This document shows, in pieces, positions 19,101 to 26,504 of a stretch of DNA of 64,000 bases. Position 1 is the stretch's first letter; each line of letters starts with the position of its first letter. The position numbers were made by a program, and so were the translations under genes. Under the pieces are notes generated by a model, which made no database searches, had not been told where the DNA came from, and worked only from the letters and a program-made list of their open reading frames with translations. Where the stretch lies: assembly GCA_946481275.1 (NCBI GenBank), contig CAMLMV010000009.1, forward strand, positions 62,001-126,000. The letters are read 5' to 3'. This DNA comes from an uncultured Massilia sp. (lineage in GTDB: Bacteria; Pseudomonadota; Gammaproteobacteria; Burkholderiales; Burkholderiaceae).

Positions 19101-20164
19101 CCGAACTCGGCATGATGTCGCCCGACCGGTTCATTGACTTGGCGGAACAAACTGGGATGATCGTCCCGATTGGCACGTGGGTATTGCGGACCGCGTGCGC
19201 GGACGCCAGGCGTTGGCATGATGCCGGTTGGGAAGGGCTGCGCGTGGGCGTCAATCTGTCGGGCAAGCAGTTTTACCAGCCGGATCTGATCGAAGTCGTG
19301 ACAGGGGTCCTGGCGGAAACAGGGCTCGCGGCGCGCTACCTGGACATCGAGCTGACGGAAGGCCTGGTCATGACCGACATCGACCACGCACTCGCCACGA
19401 TGAATACGCTCAAGGGGCTCGGCGTACAGTTGTCGCTGGACGACTTCGGCACCGGCTACTCCAGCCTGTCGTACCTGAAGCGCTTCCCGATCGATGTGTT
19501 GAAGATCGACAAGTCGTTCGTCAGGGACGTTACCACCGATCCGGAGGCAGCGGCGATCGCGCGGTCCATCATTTCGCTTGCCCAAAGCCTGCAATTGCAA
19601 GTCATCGCGGAAGGCGTGGAAACCCAGGAGCAGCTAAGCTATCTGACGACCTACCGTTGTGACCAGATCCAGGGCTACTATTTCAGCCGTCCGGTACCGG
19701 CTGCGGCATTCGAGCAGTTGCTGAGCGAGGAGCGGGCGCTGCCTGTGGCGTGTCCGGACGAAGAGGTGCGGACGTTGCTGCTCGTTGACGACGACCCTGG
19801 CGTCAGCGCGGCATTGCGCCGGCTTCTGCGCCGCCAGGGCTATCGGGTACTGTACGCGGCAAGCGGAGAGGAAGGTTTGAGCCTGCTTGCCTTGAACGAC
19901 GTCCAGGTCGTCATCTCCGACCAGCGCATGCCCGGCATGATGGGCATCGAATTCCTGTCGCGCGTCAAGCAGATTCACCCGAAGATTATCCGGATCATGT
20001 TGTCGGGCTACACGGCGGTCGACGCGATCATCGAAGCGACCAATAGCGGCGCCGTTTTCCGGTTCCACGCGAAGCCTTGGGATGACGAGGCCTTATGTGC
20101 GAGTATCGCCGACGCATTCCGTTATCACTGGCTGATGCGCAATGCGGAAATTGCGGAGGCGTGA
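16169..20164 (+). CDS. CACHE-PAS-PAS-GAF-GGDEF-EAL-REC c-di-GMP signalling protein
   Basis: A 1331-residue membrane receptor. Two membrane helices (about 18-40 and 292-312) flank a periplasmic CACHE sensor. Cytoplasmic PAS domains (about 347-455 and 475-590), a GAF domain (about 595-755), GGDEF (842-846 intact), EAL (970-972) and a C-terminal REC domain (about 1200-1315, phosphoacceptor Asp1251) follow. EAL catalytic residues look complete (ELTE, DDFGTGYSS, KIDKSF, AEGVET). The I-site reads GPND, not RxxD, so product inhibition is probably lost. The GTG start at 16169 follows AAGAAGG. The gap before it holds a TTCCC-GT-GGGAA palindrome near 15990 and a TATAAA box at 16003. Confidence 0.93.
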   Translation: MSSKSFGLSLQVFSRLPLPGQLALIVAVILPCLWAVVIASLHGTYEKTLTEAAKDSNNIARLFAEEVNSTINAIDMTAIDLRERWLDDPDGFADYVRKRQEILEKPVAFQVSIIDATGHLAYSSVDRSAPRLDLSDREHFRTHLGGIDKLFVSRPVKGRVSGRGSIQFTRPLLANGNRFAGVIVLSVAPEYFTRFSGKLQLGEHGTVALIRADGTIVAREPAVSSEPRNVLRTMPDFGVMGTETLMYSRASQIDGVVRLYAWRVLPKKALAVAVGRSRDEILEPYVRQRNLMLVGACGLSILFVLIGYSVLSGMRDRARARADRKLREEALHHMEQMQAAQALLQSEQRFHHLADAMPQIVWTASPDGAIDYANGWVYTYTGLVDEVNAENWVTVLHPDDVAPTLRIWEASLVSGDIFETEYRVFRNADQSYRWHQARAIPIRDEHGTIVKWYGTTTDNHDTRMANDEIRRLAHRLGTTLESITEAFLTVDLDWKFTYVNKETERLLQRDRQHLLGRMLWEEYPELVGGIADTEFRRAMHEHCTVEFDIYFPPLNRWFKVRAYPSSEGLAVYCRDISASRRLQKFKNEQMKLLERMALGAPLPELLELATHIVESSGHAMHCAVMLLGADGAAFEHVVAPSLPASLRVILNEFDVDEVLPPDRRARLQAGPVFVADVGKDPGWTGAHDAAALHGDRACWWYGIRSGQDRLLGTLAVFTEAGRVPDQGEMEILGLCAHTVSIAVERLHIERKARASEDQLEYQSNYDTLTGLANRNLLCDRTSQTMARAVSRGEQAWLVCIDLDRFALVNETLGHEAGDLVLQETAARLRTTLGPNDTAARTGGDEFVLVLADIPDEHAAINTVQRIMAALGDPIKVGEHEHFLSCTSGLSVFPADGDTANALIKNAHIAMQRAKEAGGGELQFYTASMKARAMERLRIEGDLRHAVQRGEMLLHYQPQVDVRTGRIVGVEALLRWAHPELGMMSPDRFIDLAEQTGMIVPIGTWVLRTACADARRWHDAGWEGLRVGVNLSGKQFYQPDLIEVVTGVLAETGLAARYLDIELTEGLVMTDIDHALATMNTLKGLGVQLSLDDFGTGYSSLSYLKRFPIDVLKIDKSFVRDVTTDPEAAAIARSIISLAQSLQLQVIAEGVETQEQLSYLTTYRCDQIQGYYFSRPVPAAAFEQLLSEERALPVACPDEEVRTLLLVDDDPGVSAALRRLLRRQGYRVLYAASGEEGLSLLALNDVQVVISDQRMPGMMGIEFLSRVKQIHPKIIRIMLSGYTAVDAIIEATNSGAVFRFHAKPWDDEALCASIADAFRYHWLMRNAEIAEA

Positions 20165-20185
20165 GGGGCCGGTATTGCATAAAAC

Positions 20186-20224
20186 AAAAGCCCCACCGCC
20201 TTGCGCCGGCGGGGCTTTTATTTG
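20186..20224. terminator. bidirectional intrinsic terminator
   Basis: AAAAGCCCCACCG (20186-20198) pairs with CGGCGGGGCTTTT (20207-20219) over 13 positions with one mismatch, flanked by A-rich and T-rich tracts. It therefore works on both strands. On the plus strand it ends the GGDEF-EAL gene. On the minus strand it lies just beyond the attachment repeat and was probably the terminator of ssrA before the island entered. Confidence 0.88.
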
Positions 20225-20228
20225 AATA

Positions 20229-20246
20229 CTGGTGGAGGCGGAGGGA
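20229..20246. repeat. island attachment site, distal copy
   Basis: CTGGTGGAGGCGGAGGGA, identical over 18 bp to 25201-25218, the extreme 3' end of ssrA. Flanking bases differ on both sides (A/G here, T/A there), which fixes the repeat length. It is the copy left by integration. Confidence 0.9.
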
Positions 20247-20460
20247 GTCTCCAAGCTCTACGACATGGTCCGCTATCGCGTTGATTTTATACAACTTTTT
20301 ATTTGTCGCTCGAAGGGTTAGTCCATCATTTGGGGTGACTGAATGGTGCATATATTAGCCACACAATGTCGAGTCGGCAACTACTGTCAGTTCTGCAACA
20401 CATCCTGCGAAATGCTGTGCGGCATGTTATTCTGCCAACAGTCAACGTTGGAGGCGAGAT

Positions 20461-21054
20461 ATGTTCGAAAGTGAAACGGTACGGCTTGGTGAATGGCTCA
20501 CCATCGCAGCGGCGATTATCGGGCCCGTTCTTGCTGTCCAGGCGCAGAAGTGGGTAGAGCGGGACACTGCAAAACAGTCGATGAAGGACGGTATTTTCAG
20601 AACATTAATGGCCACCCGAGGCGCGCGGCTGTCTCAACCACACGTTGAAGCGTTAAACATGATTCCGATCGCTTTCTATGGCCGCCGATATGTTGGGCGC
20701 CAGTGGCAAAACGCCGCCGAGAAACGTGTGTCGATTGCTTGGAGAGAATACTTCGCAAATCTAGGAGTACCTCTGGAGAACCTAACTGAATCTCAACGTG
20801 ATGTACTGTTCAATGAACGAAATGACAAGTTCATCAACCTGTTGCACATGATTGCGATCGCGCAACGGTATGATTTCGAACCGCTTGATCTGAGGAACGG
20901 CTACACCCCAAATTACCACACAACGGTAGACGCCGAGAGTGAAGCAATTCGAGGTGGTCTGGCTCAAATACTTAGTGGGCGCGCACCTCTACCGATGAAG
21001 ATTGTCGAGTGGCCGAACGTGCAAGCACCGGCGGATCATGTTGAGAACGCGTAA
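20461..21054 (+). CDS. DUF6680-like membrane-anchored protein of unknown function
   Basis: A 197-residue protein. Residues 10-28 (GEWLTIAAAIIGPVLAVQAQ) are one membrane helix. The cytoplasmic remainder contains FRTLMATRGARLSQPHVEAL followed by NMIPIAFYGRR, a pattern I associate with DUF6680 proteins. No enzymatic motif is seen. A ribosome-binding site (GGAGGCGAG) precedes the ATG. It lies inside the ssrA island, on the strand opposite to the NACHT and integrase genes. Family members are scattered among accessory genes; a role in defence or signalling is only a guess. Confidence 0.7.
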   Translation: MFESETVRLGEWLTIAAAIIGPVLAVQAQKWVERDTAKQSMKDGIFRTLMATRGARLSQPHVEALNMIPIAFYGRRYVGRQWQNAAEKRVSIAWREYFANLGVPLENLTESQRDVLFNERNDKFINLLHMIAIAQRYDFEPLDLRNGYTPNYHTTVDAESEAIRGGLAQILSGRAPLPMKIVEWPNVQAPADHVENA

Positions 21055-21375
21055 TGTCGCAGTGTTGGTGAACTGATTGTCGCCGTGTTAGCTCAAGTAG
21101 CGAATATGGAACGCGAAAAAATTATTGCGCGGACGGCGGCAGGATGTCAGGCAGCTGCAGTAGCACTTGCTGCTACCGGTAAGACTCACAGAGGTAAGGA
21201 GAGTATGGGGCGTCCTGCAAAAGCCGATAACGCCACTGTATTAGCCTAGCGTACTGCAAACAATGCAAGCATTAGACAAACTGCTGAAAATTTTGGACTA
21301 TCAGAGGCGACGGTGAAACGGTATTGCAGAGCTGCTGCCTTACCCAACAAGTCGCGCGCGAACGAAAAGCAATAG
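21052..21375 (+). pseudogene. serine recombinase (resolvase/invertase) remnant
   Basis: Only the C-terminal part of a resolvase remains. The frame reads GELIVAVLAQVANMEREKII, which matches the linker helix of serine recombinases, then ARTAAG, MGRPAKAD, a stop codon TAG at 21247-21249, and the DNA-binding HTH segment NASIRQTAENFGLSEATVKR. The N-terminal catalytic domain with its Ser nucleophile is absent. After the nonsense codon the reading continues in the same frame to TAG at 21375. It probably comes from an earlier transposon or invertase. The segment ends in a palindrome, GCAATAGGG/CCCTATTGC (21369-21397). Confidence 0.8.
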
Positions 21376-21460
21376 GGCCCGTACCGGTCCCTATTGCTTA
21401 AAAGAGTAAGGCCGCCAAGAACCAAAAATGCGAAAAACCCGATTCTGGCACCACGTGTTA

Positions 21461-21519
21461 AATCTGACTATCTGTCTAATGGGCATGTGGCAAACCATTG
21501 GCGACAAGCAAGTCAGATT
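21461..21519. repeat. spaced 9-bp inverted repeat
   Basis: AATCTGACT (21461-21469) and AGTCAGATT (21511-21519) are perfect inverted copies 41 bp apart, in the noncoding stretch between the recombinase relic and the NACHT gene end. They may be leftovers of a transposable element; nothing else is visible in 21376-21598. Confidence 0.4.
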
Positions 21520-21598
21520 AAGTGGAAACGTACGGTGATTCGCATTCCTTAAGCGTGATCCTTTTGTTATGGCGGACCGTCAACTCTGCATGCATTCA

Positions 21599-23431
21599 TT
21601 ATTGCCATTCCACTAAATCCGTCTTGCTATCTTCATTGTCTACTAGTGCTTGCGCTTGGCCCACCCTCACCCAAAGCGACTGTTCAATCCTTTGAAATTC
21701 TCGGTAGAAAATGTCTTCACCAAATATTCTGAATACTCCGTCAATGGTTGTAAGGTATTTTGGGTCAATCGGGCCGTCACCATCATTAAGCCTATAGAAT
21801 CTTTCGTTCCCAAGAAGTACTCCTTCTGAAAAAGATGCCATACTAATAGTATTGAAGATTATGTGGCGCATGGGTTCCAGCGCAATCACATCAAACTTGT
21901 TGGTTATACTTGAGTATGGTGGCGAGGATCTTACAACTTTCACATATAGTTTGTCGTCTGGAGTTCTTACATCAATTCCAATTTCCGACCTTTCATACAT
22001 TGCCCGCATGAATTCGAGCCAAGTCTCTTTAGTTGCTCCCTGTTTAGGAGTCGACTTTAAGGCAAAGAGTAGCGATTGTAGAGCCGGAATTACATAGAAC
22101 TTGGTGAAGCGATAAGAATCAATTTTTTCCAGGAAAGACAAAACTACTCTGAACGTTCGATGCTTGCCGATAACATAAGAGTAAAAACGTGTTGCGAATT
22201 TATCGTTAGATCTTTTTATAAATGCGGCAGCAAAATATTCTGCGATACTCATGTGAAGAAAAGATGTTTGATCAAAACCATCCTCAAGCATTAAGCACGC
22301 CACCTTTGTAATGTCGAGTTTGAAGTTCTCGACACTACATGAAACATCCCCGACAAGTTGCTCGGCAGAGTCGAAAACGTCAGCGAATTGTTCGCCGCTG
22401 AGAGTCCGACCAACTTCCTTTTGTAAAGTTAGAAAGCAAAATGCTTCAAATAGCAATTGAAGCTTTCTTTCTGATAACCCACTATGATGTTCGCGTCTGA
22501 ATCCATCGCCTTTCTGCTTGTCGTGTCCAACGAAAGTTGTGACAAAAAGACGTTCGAAGAAAAGGGGGAGCTCCGCTGGTATTTCTTTCTCTGCTGCATA
22601 TACATGCGCAACTAATGTAAGCATTAGAGGGGTTGAAATGAGCGCAGAGACATCTGCAGGTGATGCCTCAATCGCCGTAATAATGTCATGGCGACGAAGT
22701 GTTTCAATGCCTAGCTTTTTAAGGAAGGGGTCGTATTCCTCGGTTTGAAGTTCAGATAGTTGCAGTACTTCAAAGTAGCGAGATTTTTGAATATCGCTGT
22801 TCGGCCGTGAGGTAATAATTATTCTTAGTGTTGGGTATTTAAAAACCAGAGACTCAATGGACCTAATAGTATCAGCGACAAGGTCCGCCTCTAGCTCATC
22901 GAATCCGTCAAGTAAGAGAATCAGTCGGTCCGATTTGGCTAGATAATCAAATACAGCTTCTGATGGATCAATCTCTAGATTGGAAAGGGCTTCTTTCAAA
23001 TGATCATCAAAACTGCGCTTGGTCGTAATTGTTCGCAATAGGATAAGTAAGGGGAGTCCATCACTTCCGTTTCCAGATAGTTCTTGCAAGTAAAGGTAAT
23101 GCAAGAACATAGACTTGCCCTGCCCGACAATCCCTTCGATAACAACATTTTGTTTCTGTAATTCTTTTAGCGAATTAATCGGTACTCGTTTATCTTCCAG
23201 TTCAATGCTTGAAGGGTGGTAGCATTTTGTAAGCGAAGTAAAATGATCCCGCGACCAGATCGTTTTTACTCGGTCAGCTATAGACAGCTTTGATGCTAGT
23301 GTTTGAGCAAATCCCTTTGCATTCCATTTTGCTAAACCTTCTTTTGCTTTATCGGTTGCAAATTTGCTCAAACTTTGCAAGACGGGAGTTAACGCTTTTG
23401 CTGCAATTCCTATGTCGAAACCAGTAGTCAT
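21599..23431 (-). CDS. NACHT-domain STAND NTPase, probable anti-phage protein
   Basis: A 610-residue protein. Residues 1-90 are a short helical effector-like region without a recognisable enzyme motif. The NTPase has Walker A GIVGQGKS (100-107), Walker B LILLLDGFDEL (170-180) with the small residue after the Mg-binding Asp typical of NACHT, and a sensor motif IIITSRPN (204-211). A helical region and a mixed C-terminal domain of about 200 residues follow, comparable in place to the short C-terminal domains of bacterial NACHT proteins. Codon use is strikingly AT-rich for this genome. The ATG at 23431 lacks a Shine-Dalgarno sequence (preceded by CTAGACAAAAA). No sensor repeats or separate effector gene adjoin it. 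Confidence 0.9.
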   Translation of the reverse strand: MTTGFDIGIAAKALTPVLQSLSKFATDKAKEGLAKWNAKGFAQTLASKLSIADRVKTIWSRDHFTSLTKCYHPSSIELEDKRVPINSLKELQKQNVVIEGIVGQGKSMFLHYLYLQELSGNGSDGLPLLILLRTITTKRSFDDHLKEALSNLEIDPSEAVFDYLAKSDRLILLLDGFDELEADLVADTIRSIESLVFKYPTLRIIITSRPNSDIQKSRYFEVLQLSELQTEEYDPFLKKLGIETLRRHDIITAIEASPADVSALISTPLMLTLVAHVYAAEKEIPAELPLFFERLFVTTFVGHDKQKGDGFRREHHSGLSERKLQLLFEAFCFLTLQKEVGRTLSGEQFADVFDSAEQLVGDVSCSVENFKLDITKVACLMLEDGFDQTSFLHMSIAEYFAAAFIKRSNDKFATRFYSYVIGKHRTFRVVLSFLEKIDSYRFTKFYVIPALQSLLFALKSTPKQGATKETWLEFMRAMYERSEIGIDVRTPDDKLYVKVVRSSPPYSSITNKFDVIALEPMRHIIFNTISMASFSEGVLLGNERFYRLNDGDGPIDPKYLTTIDGVFRIFGEDIFYREFQRIEQSLWVRVGQAQALVDNEDSKTDLVEWQ

Positions 23432-23628
23432 TTTTTGTCTAGTGATATGTTAAATTTTATGGGCTGGCGTGTAAAAAATTAAGATAACCGGAATCCTATA
23501 GTTATTCAAAATGCACCTGAGTTTTACAACTTAGTAGATGCATTATTGTACGGGCAAGAGCGGCTGCGAGTACGCGATATTGCTCTTCGCAGCTCCGCTA
23601 ACCCGGGCCGCAGTATTTTCAACCTTCC

Positions 23629-25110
23629 CTAGTCGAGTGCATTCTCGAACTTAAGCGCGTTAATCGCGCGCTTCCGGTCGGCAATGCTGAAATCGTTCTT
23701 GATATCGCCATAGCCGTCGTGCGTGTCTTCCGCGGCGCTATGCCCAACGACCACCTTTCTCAGTTCTTTAGCGATGCCAGCCGCGCGCATGCGGCCCACA
23801 GCGCCATGCCGGAAGCTAGGAAATACAAGCGCCCGGTCGACCAATCCTACGCGGTCACAATAACGTGCGAACTGTTTAGATGCAGCTTGGCCGGGCCCGT
23901 CACGGCCGCCGGCAAGTTCGGGGAACAATGCAGAGTGTCCTTCTCGGCGCAGGGCGTCGACGTAGTCCAGTAGTCCCGCGTCTATGAGAGCGCCGTGAAT
24001 CGGAACTACACGGCGTCCAGCGTCGGTCTTAACGCGCTTGGCACGCCGACTCATCGTGTCGTCCTCACCGTCGTCGCCATCATCGTCGACGTTGAAGCAC
24101 ACGGTGTCGGCGTACGAAATCAGGTCGGCAAGCTCTAATTGCGCGATCTCGTTAATACGCATCCCGCTGTGCAGGCCGATGAGCGGCAGCCTGTACATGT
24201 ACGGACTCTGTTGTTGGCCTTGTTCATATGTCGCTGTGCTGAACAGCGTACGCAACTCGTCGTCTGTGAATGCTCGGCGCTGAATTTTCTTAGACCGCGC
24301 CGTAATGCGCATTTTGTTCATCAGTTCGAACGGAGGCTTACCGCCTTCACGCCGGAACGCCCAGGCCAAAAAATTGTTCGTGCGCTGGGCGTTGTTCTTG
24401 ACCGTTTGTGAGCTAATTTTTGGGATTTTCAGCGTCACCATCTCATCAATCGATAGGGAGCGCGTGAGCGCGCTTTTCGTGCGGTTCGTGGGCACCTTTA
24501 CGATCGTGTCTTCATACCGGTTCTGGTCGGCCACGTTAAGCTTGTGCAAGGGCTTGTCGCCGACGATCTCGATAAACAGGTGGATCGCTGCGCGGTAAGA
24601 TTCGAGCGTCTTCTCGTCGGGCATGCTGGCCTTGAAGGCGTTTGCAAGGTACGGCTCTACATAGGCCGACAACGGCTGAGCTACCTGAACGATGTTACTT
24701 TCGACGGAGACTTCTGGAAGGCGTGCGGAGGGTGCGCTGTCGAGCACCTCACGTATTGCCGCAGCCATCGCACCCGGCGGGTCGCCAGGTTCACTAGTGA
24801 ATTTCACCGACATCGGACGGCGAAACTCGTCAAGATTGGTCTCGGTAGTCCAGCCAACCCGGATGTCGTTAGTACTTTGCTTTTTCTTGGTCGCGCACAT
24901 GCTTTCTTCCCTAAGCTGGTGGAACAGTGCTTTGAAAGACACCGCCAGCGTCTGGGCTGAGAGTGCCGCGTCAACTACCCGCGCCGTGCGCAGCGTGCGG
25001 TACACCTCGGCCATGCCGAAATGATGACGTAGGTCAGTGGGAATAGCAATTCGGAAATATAGGGTGCCGTGTCGGCTGCGATGTAATTGCGCAGGTAAGC
25101 GGTAGGCCAT
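23629..25110 (-). CDS. tyrosine-type site-specific integrase with DUF6538-like N-terminus
   Basis: A 493-residue integrase. The N-terminus YRLPAQLHRSRHGTLYFRIA matches DUF6538, followed by a SAM-like core-binding domain. The catalytic domain shows Arg I in LHSGMRINEIAQLELADL, Arg II in FPSFRHG, His III in VVGHS and the nucleophile Tyr in HDGYGD. The first His of the HxxR box is Pro here (codon 23818-23820). I chose ATG 25110; a start at 25185 would overlap the terminator behind ssrA. The gene lies next to the ssrA attachment site, as usual for islands in tmRNA genes, and presumably catalysed integration of this island. Confidence 0.92.
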   Translation of the reverse strand: MAYRLPAQLHRSRHGTLYFRIAIPTDLRHHFGMAEVYRTLRTARVVDAALSAQTLAVSFKALFHQLREESMCATKKKQSTNDIRVGWTTETNLDEFRRPMSVKFTSEPGDPPGAMAAAIREVLDSAPSARLPEVSVESNIVQVAQPLSAYVEPYLANAFKASMPDEKTLESYRAAIHLFIEIVGDKPLHKLNVADQNRYEDTIVKVPTNRTKSALTRSLSIDEMVTLKIPKISSQTVKNNAQRTNNFLAWAFRREGGKPPFELMNKMRITARSKKIQRRAFTDDELRTLFSTATYEQGQQQSPYMYRLPLIGLHSGMRINEIAQLELADLISYADTVCFNVDDDGDDGEDDTMSRRAKRVKTDAGRRVVPIHGALIDAGLLDYVDALRREGHSALFPELAGGRDGPGQAASKQFARYCDRVGLVDRALVFPSFRHGAVGRMRAAGIAKELRKVVVGHSAAEDTHDGYGDIKNDFSIADRKRAINALKFENALD

Positions 25111-25164
25111 GTGTTCTTGGGGTTGTGTTTTGAAGCCCCATGACCGAAACCGGCGGCGAAAAAG

Positions 25165-25193
25165 AAAAAGCCGTTGACGAATCAACGGCTTTT
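25165..25193 (-). terminator. island-borne terminator behind ssrA
   Basis: On the minus strand AAAAGCCGTTG pairs with CAACGGCTTTT (plus-strand 25183-25193 and 25166-25176), with a six-base loop and a T tract ending near 25160. It lies inside the island eight bases from the repeat and replaces the terminator left behind at 20186-20224. Confidence 0.85.
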
Positions 25194-25200
25194 CGGAGTT

Positions 25201-25218
25201 CTGGTGGAGGCGGAGGGA
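25201..25218. repeat. island attachment site, ssrA copy
   Basis: CTGGTGGAGGCGGAGGGA; its complement encodes the TCCCTCCGCCTCCACCA end of tmRNA. It is identical to 20229-20246, so integration rebuilt a functional ssrA 3' end. Confidence 0.9.
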
Positions 25219-25560
25219 ATCGAACCCTCGTCCGCAAGCACTCTACAGACAGTTCTACATACTTAGCACTGTCTTTTAATTTAACTTAATTGACGGGGAC
25301 GTGCACCCTGCAACCAAGCGAGTTACCTAAAGTTTCGGAAGCAACCAGGTAACCCGGTTGAATCCTAGCCTCTGTAAATGACTCTACTTGCCTTGCGGCA
25401 CACCCCAGAGGCGAGGTGGTGTAGAGCTAGCAGCGATTAGGCTGCGAGTGCGTACGAGTTATCGTTTGCAGTTATTGATTTCTGGATGTATTTACGAGGT
25501 AACCAGTCCTCGGTATGCCCTGTTCTGCTTTGCAACCCACGTCGAAACCAGGTCGCCCCC
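25202..25560 (-). ncRNA. ssrA: transfer-messenger RNA (tmRNA)
   Basis: A 359-nt gene read on the minus strand. The 5' end GGGGGCGACCTGGTTTCGAC and the 3' end GGTTCGATTCCCTCCGCC then TCCACCA form the tRNA-like domain. The internal reading frame encodes the degradation tag ANDNSYALAA followed by TAA, close to other betaproteobacterial tags ending ALAA. The product rescues stalled ribosomes together with SmpB. The CCA end coincides with the island attachment site, and the terminator at 25165-25193 belongs to the island. Confidence 0.96.
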
Positions 25561-25668
25561 AGAAAGGAATGCTCATTGTACCGCAATCGGCCTTTGAGCG
25601 GAGAGCCCTGTAGCGCCCTCACACCCGATATGGGTGCGAGGTGCGCAGTATCAAGGGCTGGCGTGAGA

Positions 25669-26259
25669 TTAACGGCCCTGGTTCTGGTTGGCGATCTGGT
25701 TGCCCAGCATGCCGCCGCCGATGATGCCGGCGACCGTCGCCAGTTTGCGGCCGTTGCCGCTGCCGACCTGGTTGCCCAGCAGGCCGCCGACGACGGCGCC
25801 CGTGCCAATGGCGACGTAGTTCGGCTGTGCCGGCTGCGGAGCCGGACGCGGTGCCGGTTCACGATACGACGGCGCATCGTTCTGGGCGTAGCTCGTGTGG
25901 TGCGTCGTGTGGCGCGGTGCCGGTTTCGCCGGGACTTCCTTGATGATCGTTTCCTTGATCACAGTCGGGGCCGGTGCCGGTTGGGCGCTTGCGACGGCCG
26001 GCTGTGCATAGGCGCCCTGGACCGGTTGCAGGCCTTGCGGCGCTGTTGCGCCCGCAGTCATCGGCAGGGCCGGGGCGGTCGTCGGGGCCGCGGCATAGGC
26101 CGGGTTCACCTGGGTCGGGGCAGCCTCGGGAGCGCTGTGCGAGCTCGGCAGCAGGCCGGTAATCGCCGCCGTGCCGGCCAGGCTGACGACGACGACGGAC
26201 ACTGCGGCAGCTGCAACCAGCGGGTGGATACGGGAGGTGGTGGTCTTGATCGTTTCCAT
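25669..26259 (-). CDS. glycine-zipper 2TM domain envelope protein
   Basis: A 196-residue protein. Residues about 12-34 (HPLVAAAAVSVVVVSLAGTA) are an N-terminal membrane anchor, followed by a long Ala/Pro/Gln-rich linker with VIKETIIKEVPAKPAP. The C-terminus holds the glycine zipper GTGAVVGGLLGNQVGSGNG and a second Gly-rich helix (GIIGGGMLGNQIA), as in the 17-kDa antigen/SlyB family. A ribosome-binding site (CAGGAG) supports ATG 26259; upstream codons to 26343 are not needed. Likely an inner-membrane or periplasmic structural protein. It is a single gene between ssrA and gph. Confidence 0.82.
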   Translation of the reverse strand: METIKTTTSRIHPLVAAAAVSVVVVSLAGTAAITGLLPSSHSAPEAAPTQVNPAYAAAPTTAPALPMTAGATAPQGLQPVQGAYAQPAVASAQPAPAPTVIKETIIKEVPAKPAPRHTTHHTSYAQNDAPSYREPAPRPAPQPAQPNYVAIGTGAVVGGLLGNQVGSGNGRKLATVAGIIGGGMLGNQIANQNQGR

Positions 26260-26504
26260 TTTGTCTGCTCCTGAGACGTTGTTGTCGTATGGCTGTAGAT
26301 TACCCAGAGGCATTGTGCAGAGATAGACGTATCCGTGTATCAATCGTAAAGATATGTAAATGACGAGCTGACCGAAGCGAGGTGCCGTCTAAAGAAGACC
26401 ACCGTACCGGCAGCACATCTGCAACTAACCGACTAGCGGCGACGACCAAAAAAACAATGCCGCCAGAGTCGGCGGCACGGTCAGGACAGTATAAGGAAAC
26501 CAGA

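Larger units (their letters stand above)
20229..25218. mobile_element. 5-kb genomic island integrated in ssrA
   Basis: The segment lies between two 18-bp direct repeats and starts at the 3' end of ssrA, a classic integration target. It carries a tyrosine integrase next to the ssrA end, an NTPase of the NACHT class, a DUF6680-like gene and a serine-recombinase relic. Base composition is clearly lower in GC than the surrounding core, most strikingly in the NACHT gene. There are no structural phage or conjugation genes, so it is a minimal integrative element that carries accessory, probably defensive, cargo. Confidence 0.9.

Noticed and set aside
25111..25185. Extended integrase start at 25185
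   Set aside because: It would translate through the stem of the ssrA terminator, and family homology begins at the ATG at 25110.
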